Below, piece after piece: positions 13,853-21,959 of a stretch of DNA of 36,643 nt. Origin of the DNA: JALZAA01 sp035316025 (GTDB taxonomy: Bacteria; Actinomycetota; Acidimicrobiia; IMCC26256; JACDBD01). The stretch covers positions 1 to 36,643 of the forward strand of contig DATFXL010000003.1 in the NCBI GenBank assembly GCA_035316025.1, given 5' to 3'. Under the pieces are notes generated by a model that made no database searches, was not told the DNA's origin, and worked only from the letters and a program-made list of their open reading frames with translations. Positions within the stretch are counted from its first letter, which is position 1. Each line of letters begins with the position of its first letter. The translations under genes and the position numbers were made by a program.

Positions 13853-14848
13853 TCCCCCGGTCCGGCCGGGGCTCTCGGGGAAGCGGGCCCGGGGATGGGC
13901 GGCTTCGTAGACGGCTCGGAGCCGCTCGGGCGAGACCTTCGTGTACAGCTGGGTCGTCGAGATGCTGGCGTGGCCGAGCAGCTCCTGGACCACCCGGATG
14001 TCGGCCCCCCGCTCGAGCATGTGCGTGGCGCACGAATGTCGCAGCACGTGGGGCGAGAGGCGCCCGGTCAGCCCCGCTCGCTCCCCCGCCGTGCGCACGA
14101 TCTTCCAGCAGCTCTGGCGACTCAACCGGCCGCCCCGGACGTTCAGGAGGACTGCCTCGCCGCCGGCTGCGGAGCGGTTGATCCGAACGAGCTGGGGGCG
14201 GCCGTCGGCGAGGTACCCGGCGAGCGCGTCCCGGGCCGACCGCCCCACCGGCACGATGCGCTCCTTGCTGCCCTTGCCGAACACCCGGACCAGGCCGTCG
14301 TCGAGGTCCAAGTCGCGTCGGTCCAGGCCGACGAGCTCGCTGATGCGAACGCCGGTGGCGTACAGCGTCTCGACGATGGCGCGGTCCCGCAGCGCGCGCG
14401 CAGTGTCGCCGATCACCGCACCGAGCAGTGCTTCGACCTCCTGCTCGGTGAGTGCCTTCGGGATGCCCTGAGGGACCCGCGGCGCGCCGACCTCCTCGCT
14501 CGGATCGACGGCGAGGAATCCCTCCTCGAGGCAGAACCGGTGGAACGACCTGACGGCGACGAGCGCCCGCGCCACCGATGCCGGCGCGAACCGGGCGTGG
14601 CCGTCCTCGTCGCGCTCGGACTTCAGGTGCTCGACGTACCCGAGGACGGTCTCCTCGCCGACGGCGGTCGGGTCCTGCTCGCCGCGCTCCTGCAGGAACT
14701 CGGCGTAGCGCCGCAGGTCCCGGCGATACGCGGCGAGGGAGTTGGCGGCGAGCCCGCGCTCGACGGTCAGCCAGGAGTCGTGCTCAACCAGCAGGCGCTC
14801 CAGCGCATCGTCGGACCGGGCGTCGACTTGGCTGACGGTCCCCGTCAT
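13850..14848 (-). CDS. xerD: Site-specific tyrosine recombinase XerD
   Basis: The 332-residue recombinase resolves chromosome dimers at dif sites near the end of replication. The SAM-like N-terminal domain (about residues 14-125) is complete. The catalytic residues are all present: R168 (ATGVRISEL), K192 (GKGSKER), H267 and R270 (SPHVLRHSCATHML), H293 (LLGHASISTTQ) and the nucleophile Y302 (LYT). The context pyrG-Nudix-xerD matches M. tuberculosis Rv1699-Rv1701, which supports XerD over XerC or a mobile integrase. It starts with ATG 27 nt after the Nudix stop. It is slightly longer than usual because of an N-terminal extension. No attachment site or mobile gene is nearby. Confidence 0.93.
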   Translation of the reverse strand: MTGTVSQVDARSDDALERLLVEHDSWLTVERGLAANSLAAYRRDLRRYAEFLQERGEQDPTAVGEETVLGYVEHLKSERDEDGHARFAPASVARALVAVRSFHRFCLEEGFLAVDPSEEVGAPRVPQGIPKALTEQEVEALLGAVIGDTARALRDRAIVETLYATGVRISELVGLDRRDLDLDDGLVRVFGKGSKERIVPVGRSARDALAGYLADGRPQLVRINRSAAGGEAVLLNVRGGRLSRQSCWKIVRTAGERAGLTGRLSPHVLRHSCATHMLERGADIRVVQELLGHASISTTQLYTKVSPERLRAVYEAAHPRARFPESPGRTGG

Positions 14849-14875
14849 GGCTCGATGCTCGCGAACACCGTCGCC

Positions 14876-15442
14876 TCAGCGCCGGAGGCCGCCGAAGTCC
14901 CCTGCCAGGTAACGGCGCGTCAGCTGGAGCCCCACGATGCTCTTGGCGTCGACGATGTCTGCGCCCGAGATGAGGTCGTCGACGTCGCCGAGGCGAACGC
15001 GCTCGACGGTCAGCTCGCGCTCCTCGGGGTTGACGGCCGCGGGGGCAGCGAGCTCCTCGACGTCGAGGGCCGCGTACATGTACGTGTACTCGTCGCAGAA
15101 CCCGGGCGAGTTGTAGAACTCGCACAGCTTCACGAGCTGTCCGGGCCGGCGCCCGATCTCTTCGTGCATCTCACGCGTCGCGGTGGTCTCGGGCTGCTCG
15201 CCTTCGACGTCGCGCTTTCCCGCGACGACCTCCAACAGCTCACGGTCGGCGGCCGACCGGTACTGCCGCACGAGCAGGACGTGCTCTCGGTCGGGCTCCA
15301 CGGGCACGGCCACGACCGCGCCCGGGTGGCGCACGACGAGGCGACTGAAGCGCTCGCCTGCGCCCTCGACCTGGAGGTCGACGAGCCGGATGAAACCCGT
15401 GTCGACGACCGTCTCGGAGCCGACGATCTTGAACTCGCTCAA
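14876..15442 (-). CDS. Nudix hydrolase, ADP-ribose pyrophosphatase-like
   Basis: The 188-residue protein has the order of the ADP-ribose pyrophosphatase family: an N-terminal beta domain, then the Nudix box in AGKRDVEGEQPETTATREMHEEIG. The helix REMHEEIG carries the metal-binding glutamates. The first glycine of the box is one residue further from its glutamate than the textbook spacing. SPGFCDEYTYMYAA downstream of the box is also family-typical. The start is TTG at 15442, overlapping the pyrG stop as TTGA. M. tuberculosis Rv1700 holds the same position and is an ADP-ribose pyrophosphatase, so I infer that activity. Confidence 0.9.
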   Translation of the reverse strand: MSEFKIVGSETVVDTGFIRLVDLQVEGAGERFSRLVVRHPGAVVAVPVEPDREHVLLVRQYRSAADRELLEVVAGKRDVEGEQPETTATREMHEEIGRRPGQLVKLCEFYNSPGFCDEYTYMYAALDVEELAAPAAVNPEERELTVERVRLGDVDDLISGADIVDAKSIVGLQLTRRYLAGDFGGLRR

Positions 15443-17109
15443 GAGGCGGCGGGGCGGGCCGCTTCGGCCTCGATGGGCAGCCGTGGCGCGCGCCCCTCAG
15501 CCCGGTCACGAGCAGCGGCGACGAAGGCCGCGAACAGCGGATGCGGGCGGTCGGGTCGGCTCTTGAACTCCGGATGCGCCTGCGTCGCGACGAAGAACGG
15601 GTGCAGGGACGTCTGCAGCTCGATGAACTCGACGAGGCGGTTGTCGGGGGACGTGCCCGACCAGACCATGCCGGCGGCCTCGAGCGGCCGGCGGTACTTG
15701 TTGTTCAGCTCGTACCGGTGCCGGTGGCGCTCGTAGACGACCTCTTCGCCGTAGGCGCGCTGGACGAGAGTGCCCTCGTGCAGCTTGGCCGGGTACGCCC
15801 CGAGCCGCATCGTTCCCCCGAGGTCGACGACTTCGCGTTGCTCGTCCATCAGGTCGATGACGGGGTGCGGCGAATGCGGATCGAACTCGCTCGAGTTGGC
15901 GCCCGACAGGCCGCAGGCGTCACGCGCGAACTCGATGACGGCGCAGTGGAGGCCGAGGCACAGGCCCAGGAAGGGCACGCGGTGCTCGCGGGCGAAGCGG
16001 GCGGCGGCGATCTTGCCCTCGATGCCGCGGAAGCCGAAGCCCCCGGGGATCACGATCCCGTCGAGATCCTTGAGCCGGCCCTCGGCGAGCAGGCCCTCGG
16101 CGTCGTCGGAGGCGATCCAGTCGATGAGCACTCGGCCCGAGCAGGCGTACCCGCCGTGGCGCAGCGCCTCGGCGACCGACAGGTACGCGTCCGGAAGGTT
16201 CACGTACTTGCCGACCAGGCCGATGCGCACCTCCTGTTCGGCGGTGCCGACGCGGTGCACGAGATCCCGCCACTCGCTCAGCTGGGGCGCGTGGCGCTCG
16301 AGGTGCAGCACCTGGCAGATGTAGTCGTCGAGGCCCTCGTCGTGGAGCACGAGCGGGATCTCGTAGAGGCTCTCGGCGTCGACGGCGGAGACGATCCCTG
16401 CCTCGGGCACGTCGCACAGTTGCGAGATCTTCTCCTTGAGCCGCGTGGGGATGGGGCGGTCCGAGCGGCACACGATGGCGTCGGGCTGGATGCCACGGCT
16501 TCGCAGCTCGGTGACAGAGTGCTGGGTCGGCTTCGTCTTCTGCTCGCCTGAGGGCCCGATGAACGGGACCAGCGTGACGTGGACGTAGAAGACATTGTCA
16601 CGACCGACGTCCTTGCGGAACTGCCGCACGGCCTCGAGGAAGGGGAGGATCTCGATGTCGCCGACCGTCCCGCCGATCTCGGTGATCACGACATCGACCT
16701 CGTCGTCGGCCAGCCGGAGGATCCGCTCCTTGATCTCATCGGTGATGTGCGGGATGACCTGGACCGTCTGGCCCAAGTACGCGCCGCGCCGCTCCTTCGC
16801 CAACACCTCCTGGTAGATGGACCCGGTGGTGGCGTTCGACTTCTTCGTGAGCGGCACGTCGACGAAGCGCTCGTAGTGCCCGAGGTCGAGGTCGGTCTCG
16901 CCGCCGTCATCGGTGACGAAGACCTCGCCGTGCTGGAACGGGTTCATCGTCCCGGGATCGACGTTGATGTACGGGTCCAGCTTCTGCATCGTGACGCGCA
17001 GGCCTCGGCTCTTCAGCAGCCGGCCGAGCGACGAGGCGGTGAGCCCCTTCCCGAGGCTCGACGCGACTCCTCCGGTCACGAAGATGTGCTTCGCCACGAC
17101 CACCCCCAC
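15439..17109 (-). CDS. pyrG: CTP synthase
   Basis: The 556-residue enzyme makes CTP from UTP, ATP and glutamine. The N-terminal synthetase domain begins with KHIFVTGGVASSLGKG (P-loop) and includes KLDPYINVDPGTM and EIGGTVGDIE. The C-terminal glutaminase domain has the nucleophile Cys in FLGLCLGLHC and the His-Glu pair in AHPEF. The length fits. GTG at 17109 has GGAG six bases upstream; internal GTGs at 17103 and 17097 are alternatives. It leads a run with the Nudix and xerD genes and diverges from the GT-C glycosyltransferase. CTP is used by the CMP kinase and phospholipid pathways elsewhere in the window. I see no sign of the Bacillus-type pyrG attenuation leader. Confidence 0.97.
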   Translation of the reverse strand: MGVVVAKHIFVTGGVASSLGKGLTASSLGRLLKSRGLRVTMQKLDPYINVDPGTMNPFQHGEVFVTDDGGETDLDLGHYERFVDVPLTKKSNATTGSIYQEVLAKERRGAYLGQTVQVIPHITDEIKERILRLADDEVDVVITEIGGTVGDIEILPFLEAVRQFRKDVGRDNVFYVHVTLVPFIGPSGEQKTKPTQHSVTELRSRGIQPDAIVCRSDRPIPTRLKEKISQLCDVPEAGIVSAVDAESLYEIPLVLHDEGLDDYICQVLHLERHAPQLSEWRDLVHRVGTAEQEVRIGLVGKYVNLPDAYLSVAEALRHGGYACSGRVLIDWIASDDAEGLLAEGRLKDLDGIVIPGGFGFRGIEGKIAAARFAREHRVPFLGLCLGLHCAVIEFARDACGLSGANSSEFDPHSPHPVIDLMDEQREVVDLGGTMRLGAYPAKLHEGTLVQRAYGEEVVYERHRHRYELNNKYRRPLEAAGMVWSGTSPDNRLVEFIELQTSLHPFFVATQAHPEFKSRPDRPHPLFAAFVAAARDRAEGRAPRLPIEAEAARPAAS

Positions 17110-17235
17110 CTCATACTCCGCGTCGGGAGATCCTGTTCCCGGCGCGCGTCACCCACACGGCAGATGGGTGGGAGGGCACCGGGGGACACCACCGAACTTA
17201 CCACGACGCGCCGCAGGAACCGGCGGATGGCGCGG

Positions 17236-17241
17236 TAGGTT
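17236..17241 (+). promoter_or_regulatory. -10-like element for the GT-C glycosyltransferase
   Basis: TAGGTT lies 14 nt before the first stem of the structured leader and would start transcription near 17248. Its position relative to the stem matches the TACGCT of the scpA leader. No clear -35 is visible. Confidence 0.5.
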
Positions 17242-17247
17242 CCGGCG

Positions 17248-17310
17248 CCGACGGAGGCTTTGCCGGCCGTCAGCACGAAGCCCGAGCTTGCGAGGGCGAA
17301 AGGGGTGTTG
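17248..17310 (+). promoter_or_regulatory. Structured 5' leader of the glycosyltransferase, copy B of a two-copy element
   Basis: A 7-bp stem forms between 17256-17262 and 17276-17282 (GGCTTTG with CGAAGCC, one U-G pair). A second stem, GCCC/GGGC (17280-17283 with 17294-17297), closes the loop GAGCTTGCGA, identical in sequence to copy A at scpA. The stems share three bases and so exclude each other. AAAGGGG (17299-17305) is the ribosome site, five bases before ATG. The leader is about 63 nt, like copy A. It is probably a cis-acting RNA element of unknown ligand or partner. Confidence 0.6.
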
Positions 17311-18774
17311 ATGTCGGAGCGCGTGGCGACGGACCGCACGCGTCCGCTCCCCCGTTCCGACCGGCGGGCGTGGTGGATCGACGCCGTCGTCCTGACCGTC
17401 GTCGCGGTGGTGCTGCGCATCCCCGCGTTCGTCGCCGGCCGTCACCTCACCTATGACGACGGCTTCTTCGGCCTCTCGGCCATCGAGATGCGCAACGGCG
17501 TGGTGCCCTTCAAGGAGCTGTTCTCGCCCCAGGGCCCGCTGCACCTCCCGTTGCTGTACCTCGCCGACCTCATCGGCTTCCGGACCTCGAACGCGCCCAG
17601 GGTGCTGCCCATCGTCGCCGGCGCCGCCGTGACGGTCGTCACCTACGCGGCGGGGCGGCGGAGCAGCTCCCGTTTCGGCGCCCTGGTCGCCGCCGTACTC
17701 GTCACGACGAGCGGGTCGATCGTCTGGGTCACCACCGGGATCACGTCGGACGGCCCTGCACTTGCGTTCGCGATCGGCGCGGTGGCGGTCGCGTTCGGCT
17801 ACCAACAGGATCCGACCAGCGGCCGCGCCGTGGTGGCCGGCGCGTTGCTGGGCGCGGCCATCGTCGTCAAGGCGCTCGCCGGGCCCGCCGCGCTGGCCGT
17901 GGCGCTCCTGCTCCTGTCCCGGCGGCGACCACGCGACGTGGCGTATGCCGCCGGCGCCGCCGTCGTGGTCGCGCTCGGCGCCGCGCTGCCATGGGGACTC
18001 GGGCGCGTCTGGGACCAGTCGATCTCGTACAACCGCAACGCGTCCCGGCTCACGTCGTACTGGGGGGCGGTCACGAAGGCGTGGCACACCCTCGTCGATC
18101 GCGACCCGATCGTGCTCGTGGCGGTGGGCCTCGCGCTGGCGATGCTCCTCCTGGCCCGGCTCGGATGGGTCCGTGCCGCCGACCGGCCCCCGTCGACGCC
18201 GGGACCGGTCCTGTTCCGACCCGCCACCGTGCTCGCGATCTGGCTGGCGGGGCAGTTTGCGTTGCTCGTGTACGAGCCTGCGTTCTGGCGCCCGCACGTC
18301 GCGTTTCTGATCGCGCCGCTGGCATTGCTCGTCGGCCTGCGACCGCCGCCGCTGGTCGCCCTCGTCGTCGGAGCGATCGCGGTCGCGCCGTGGTACTGGA
18401 CCAACATGCATTCGATGCTCTGGCCCGACCCGTACACCGCGGCCGAGCGCGCCGCCGTGGACGACCTCCGCGGCCTTCCTTCCGGCGCGCGTGCGATCAG
18501 CGACGAGCCCGGCTATCTGTGGCGTGCCGACCGGCTCACCGTCCCGTACTACGACGACTCGTCGGTCAAACGCATCGAGCAGGGGCAGATCACGGCAGCC
18601 AAGCTCGCACGGGCGGCCGCGATCCCCGACGTGTGCGGCGTACTGGTGTGGACCTCGCGCTACGCCGATCTCGACCTCGGACCGCGGCTCGCCGCCGCCG
18701 GCTACGAAGTCAAGGCCCGATACGGCGGGCCGCGTGTCCTCTATGCGAAACGAGACTGCCCGTCCGGCGGGTGA
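17311..18774 (+). CDS. GT-C type membrane glycosyltransferase, GT39/ArnT-like
   Basis: This 487-residue membrane protein starts with a short basic cytoplasmic tail and has about ten hydrophobic segments. The first large loop contains TYDDGFFGLSAIEMRNGVVP and FSPQGPLHLPLLYL. These match the acidic D(D/E) motif and the following Pro-rich stretch of the GT39/ArnT/PMT superfamily. Those enzymes take sugar from a polyprenyl-phosphate donor and transfer it outside the membrane. A soluble C-terminal portion of about 110 residues ends the protein. The ATG at 17311 follows AAAGGGG; the frame upstream to 17260 crosses the structured leader. The acceptor is unknown. The gene stops 6 bp before the convergent GT4 gene, which may act in the same glycan pathway. 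Confidence 0.82.
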   Translation: MSERVATDRTRPLPRSDRRAWWIDAVVLTVVAVVLRIPAFVAGRHLTYDDGFFGLSAIEMRNGVVPFKELFSPQGPLHLPLLYLADLIGFRTSNAPRVLPIVAGAAVTVVTYAAGRRSSSRFGALVAAVLVTTSGSIVWVTTGITSDGPALAFAIGAVAVAFGYQQDPTSGRAVVAGALLGAAIVVKALAGPAALAVALLLLSRRRPRDVAYAAGAAVVVALGAALPWGLGRVWDQSISYNRNASRLTSYWGAVTKAWHTLVDRDPIVLVAVGLALAMLLLARLGWVRAADRPPSTPGPVLFRPATVLAIWLAGQFALLVYEPAFWRPHVAFLIAPLALLVGLRPPPLVALVVGAIAVAPWYWTNMHSMLWPDPYTAAERAAVDDLRGLPSGARAISDEPGYLWRADRLTVPYYDDSSVKRIEQGQITAAKLARAAAIPDVCGVLVWTSRYADLDLGPRLAAAGYEVKARYGGPRVLYAKRDCPSGG

Positions 18775-18780
18775 TGACGC

Positions 18781-19635
18781 TCATGCGTGTCGCCGCTCTG
18801 CGCGTTGGCCGAGCCGGTCGAAGGCACGCAGCGGCGGGACGCGCTCGATGACGCGGCTGAACGACACGATCTCCGCCAACACGTTCAGCACGATCAGTAC
18901 GACGAGGACGCTGGTACGCGCCTCCTGACCGAGGCCGATCACGACACCGAGGCCCAAGACGGCGCCGATGACGTTCGCGCCCGTGTCGCCGAGCATCAGC
19001 CGCTCGCGGAGGTCGTCCGGAAGCAGGGCGAGGGCTGCGCCCATCACCGGTGCGATGGCAACCCCGATCGCGTCGGTGCCGAGCGCGATGGCCAGCGGCA
19101 CGTACAGCACCCACGAGACCTTGATGAGCCGCCCGGGCGCGAGGTCCAGGAGGTTCGCGAAGTTGGCCGCCAGGGCGATCAGCACGGCGTCGGTGATCAG
19201 CCGCCGCCCGCTCGCGAAGCCGGGCGTCGCGACGAGAACCACCGCCACGCCGGCGCCGCCGAACAGCTTGACGAAGCCGGTGGTGAGCCGGCCCTGCGCG
19301 AGCGCGCGCACGTGGCCGCGGAAGCCCCGGTCCCCGCTCGCACCGAGCAGATCGTCCACGAAGCCCAGGAACCCGAACCCGAACACGGCGAACAACACGA
19401 GGCTGCGGGACAGGGTCAAGCCCGGTTCATCGCCGATCCCGACCGCGCCCGCGATCGCGCGCCCGGCCTCGATCACGAGCAAGGCCAGGACAATGATGAT
19501 TCCGCCCGCGGTCGGGAGCGGGTGCCCGCGGTAGTTGCTCCGCTCGAGCGCCGGGTACTCGAGCATCTCGCGCCCGGCGATGCGCAGGAACCAGGCCGTG
19601 ACGGCGCCGACGAGGATCCCGACGAGGACGCTCAC
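18781..19635 (-). CDS. MraY/WecA-like glycosyl-1-phosphate transferase (GT4-type)
   Basis: The 284-residue polytopic protein resembles polyprenyl-phosphate sugar-1-phosphate transferases. It keeps FGFLGFVDDLLG (the Asp-Asp pair), NFANLLDLAPGR (the Asn/Asp motif, where MraY has NLTDGLDG) and LMLGDTGANVIGAVLG (the GDTG motif). The His-rich last loop of MraY/WecA is replaced by RVPPLRAFDRLG. At 284 residues it is shorter than MraY (about 360), with roughly eight membrane segments. It is therefore a divergent relative, not the peptidoglycan MraY itself. It would charge a polyprenyl phosphate with a sugar phosphate. The GTG start overlaps the upstream AlkP-like gene as GTGA. It is the last gene of the tlyA operon. 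Confidence 0.82.
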   Translation of the reverse strand: MSVLVGILVGAVTAWFLRIAGREMLEYPALERSNYRGHPLPTAGGIIIVLALLVIEAGRAIAGAVGIGDEPGLTLSRSLVLFAVFGFGFLGFVDDLLGASGDRGFRGHVRALAQGRLTTGFVKLFGGAGVAVVLVATPGFASGRRLITDAVLIALAANFANLLDLAPGRLIKVSWVLYVPLAIALGTDAIGVAIAPVMGAALALLPDDLRERLMLGDTGANVIGAVLGLGVVIGLGQEARTSVLVVLIVLNVLAEIVSFSRVIERVPPLRAFDRLGQRAERRHA

Positions 19636-21959
19636 GAACGCGTGGCGGCCGGGACCCGTTCCGGCTCGGGTGGTGCGGCTTCGGGCGGCGCCGCCTCGGC
19701 TGGTTCGGCCGGACCGGGCACGACGCGCCGCGGCACGAACACCAGCAAGACGATGATGGCCGGGTTCAGGACGCTCAGCATCATGCCCGGCACGGCGATG
19801 CCGGAGTCGTTCAGCGCGAACCCGAGGACGGACAGGATCGCGAACCCGATGAAAGACGCCTGCAGCTCCGGTACCCAGTCGGTGATCGCCCGCAGGCGGT
19901 CACGGCGCCTGTTGTACAGGTACGCCACGAACGCGAGCACGATGATCACGACGAGGAGCCACGTCGAGCGCAGGAACACCGACAGATTCTCGTAGATCTT
20001 GCGCTCGATCACCGTCGAGACCCCTGACCACCCTCGCGTCTGCCCCGTTTCGAACAGACGGCCGAGGTGCGTCCGTTTGTCGGACGGACGCGTCAGGTCG
20101 AACAGCCCGAACGCGACCAGTGCGACGATGGCGGCGACGACGGTCAGGAGGGCGTTGCGAAGGCGGATTCGGATCCCGAGCAGCAAGTATCCCGTGACGG
20201 CGAACGCCGGCAGGATCGACAGGACTCCCCCGACGTCGGAGCCCCACATGGGCGCACCGTCGACCACGAAGACCACGGCCAGCAACGCGATTGCGACGAG
20301 CGCGCCCCGGCGGCCGCCGATCTTGTGGGTGAGCAGCCCTGCGAGGAGCACGGCTGCCGAGGCCAGCGCCGCATAGGCGAGGTTCCCGTATCCGCTGAAG
20401 CGTGCGGCAAGGAGCGGCGAATAGCCGAGCGGGTTGCTCAGCTGCAACGGCGCGCCGAAGAGCACGTCGAGCACAAATACGGCGACGATGACCCCCAGCG
20501 CGGAGACGAGCGACATCAACGGGTCGCGCCGCCCGGCCAAGCGATAGAGGAAGGCGAGGGCCACCGACGCGAGCACGAGAGCAGGCCAGTACGCGGCGTC
20601 ACCCCAATCCTGGAACGGCAGGAGCCGGGCGAGCAGGACGGCGGCGATGAACCCGAGCCCGCTGAGCGCGGCGAGCTGGAGGGCGATCCCGCGGCGCCTC
20701 CCCGGGCGCGCCAGCCACAGCAAGGCCGCGACCGCCAGCACCCCCTGGATGATGACGAACAACACCGCGACGACGCCGACGACGTTGTCGCGGAACGTGG
20801 CGGCGTTGTCGGAGTCGGTGATTCCGTCGCGACGCTGCGGCGCCGACCCTCCCTCGTCGCGGATCTCGAAGGGGCGTCCTTCCATCGAGTCGGGAGCCTT
20901 CAGCCCGATGCGGTCGAGGATGGTCGGGGCGATGTCGACCAGCTGCACGAAGCCGGGGCGCCGCGTCGTCCCGGAGCGCAGGAGCCCGGGTTGGACGCCG
21001 GGAGCGCGCAGCGCCGCGACGGTGAGGTGCACATCGCGCGCCGGGTGCACGGGGCCGACGACCATGACGGCGTCGCGCTGGACGTCGACCTCGCGAAGCA
21101 ATCGGCCGACGAGCGCGTCGGTGCGCTCGAGCGCCTGGGTCAGCAGCCGGTCGCGTTGCGGCGGTGTGGCGAAGGCGCGGTAGGCGTCCTCGCGGACGAG
21201 ATCCGAAGACTCGACGAGAACGACCGAGCGCGGCTGCCACACGGTTTGGAACGCGCGGAGGACGGCGTCGTTGTCGTACCGGAGGCCGAACGGCGCCCGT
21301 GGATCGGCGACGAGGAGCTCGGGCCCCACGGTGCCCTTCGGGACCTCGCCGTTCGATCCCATCAGGCCCGAGACCGCCTGGCGCCGGTAGTACCCGCCGA
21401 GCGGGAGCTCCTCGGGGTCGTACCCGTCGCCGTTGGCGATCACCGCGCGCGACCAGTCGGCGCTCGCCAGCTTGTCCCCGAGCGCCCCGATCTCGGCGTC
21501 GAACAGCTCCTGTTTGTTCTTGTCGACGATGCCGGCGATGCCCAGGTTCACGAGACCGCGGCGAGGGTCCCGGCCCGTCCGGCGCTCGAATGCCTGCCCG
21601 GCGGTGACGTCGCCGAAGGGCTCTCCAACCTCGAAACCCTCGCCGTCGGTGTCCATCTCTGTTCCGACCGACCGGGTGCCGGCGCCCATGGTCACGTAGC
21701 CGTCGGCGAGCGTGGTCTTGCGGTCGACTGCCCGGGTCGTGAGCCCGCCGACGGCGGAGCTGTCGAGCAACCGAATCAGATTCGGAAGCTTGTCCCGGCG
21801 GGCCTGGATGTCCTGCCACGTCACGGCGGGGATCGAGATGACGAGGACGCGTTGCGCCTCCGGCTTCGCACTGTCCGCCGGCGCCGGATCCGACATCCCC
21901 ACCACCGCGAGTGGAACTGCGAACGCCGACAGCAGGACGAGCGTGAACGCACGTCTCAC
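19632..21959 (-). CDS. Large membrane protein with AlkP-superfamily-like ectodomain and about 11 TM segments
   Basis: The 775-residue protein begins with a signal or anchor segment (RRAFTLVLLSAFAVPLAVVG). An extracytoplasmic domain of about 400 residues follows with alkaline-phosphatase-superfamily features: VLVISIPAVTWQDI, KLPNLIRLLDSSAVGGLTTR, GYVTMGAGTRSVG and RRPGFVQLVDIAPTILDRIGL. The metal-binding Asp expected at the end of the first strand is absent (ISIPAV), so it may be a degenerate enzyme or use other ligands. About eleven membrane segments follow (roughly residues 440-745), then a Pro/Ala/Glu-rich tail. The start is a GTG overlapping the murJ stop (GTGA), and its own stop overlaps the GT4 gene. 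I cannot name a function. Its place between murJ and a sugar-phosphate transferase suggests envelope polymer export or editing. Confidence 0.75.
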   Translation of the reverse strand: MRRAFTLVLLSAFAVPLAVVGMSDPAPADSAKPEAQRVLVISIPAVTWQDIQARRDKLPNLIRLLDSSAVGGLTTRAVDRKTTLADGYVTMGAGTRSVGTEMDTDGEGFEVGEPFGDVTAGQAFERRTGRDPRRGLVNLGIAGIVDKNKQELFDAEIGALGDKLASADWSRAVIANGDGYDPEELPLGGYYRRQAVSGLMGSNGEVPKGTVGPELLVADPRAPFGLRYDNDAVLRAFQTVWQPRSVVLVESSDLVREDAYRAFATPPQRDRLLTQALERTDALVGRLLREVDVQRDAVMVVGPVHPARDVHLTVAALRAPGVQPGLLRSGTTRRPGFVQLVDIAPTILDRIGLKAPDSMEGRPFEIRDEGGSAPQRRDGITDSDNAATFRDNVVGVVAVLFVIIQGVLAVAALLWLARPGRRRGIALQLAALSGLGFIAAVLLARLLPFQDWGDAAYWPALVLASVALAFLYRLAGRRDPLMSLVSALGVIVAVFVLDVLFGAPLQLSNPLGYSPLLAARFSGYGNLAYAALASAAVLLAGLLTHKIGGRRGALVAIALLAVVFVVDGAPMWGSDVGGVLSILPAFAVTGYLLLGIRIRLRNALLTVVAAIVALVAFGLFDLTRPSDKRTHLGRLFETGQTRGWSGVSTVIERKIYENLSVFLRSTWLLVVIIVLAFVAYLYNRRRDRLRAITDWVPELQASFIGFAILSVLGFALNDSGIAVPGMMLSVLNPAIIVLLVFVPRRVVPGPAEPAEAAPPEAAPPEPERVPAATRS

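Noticed and set aside
13850..14848. Phage or island integrase
   Set aside because: Gene order with pyrG and the Nudix gene matches chromosomal XerD, and no attachment repeat or mobile gene is near.
17260..17310. A conserved leader peptide reading KPELA in both structured leaders
   Set aside because: Both copies can be read as KPELA, but a 1-nt indel between stems puts the flanking sequence in different frames, and copy A is out of frame with scpA. Conservation follows the stems and loop, not codons.
17248..17310. c-di-GMP-I (GEMM) riboswitch, because of GCAAAGCC and GAAAG-like segments
   Set aside because: The order and spacing of the GEMM conserved blocks and the tetraloop receptor are absent; the element is too short.
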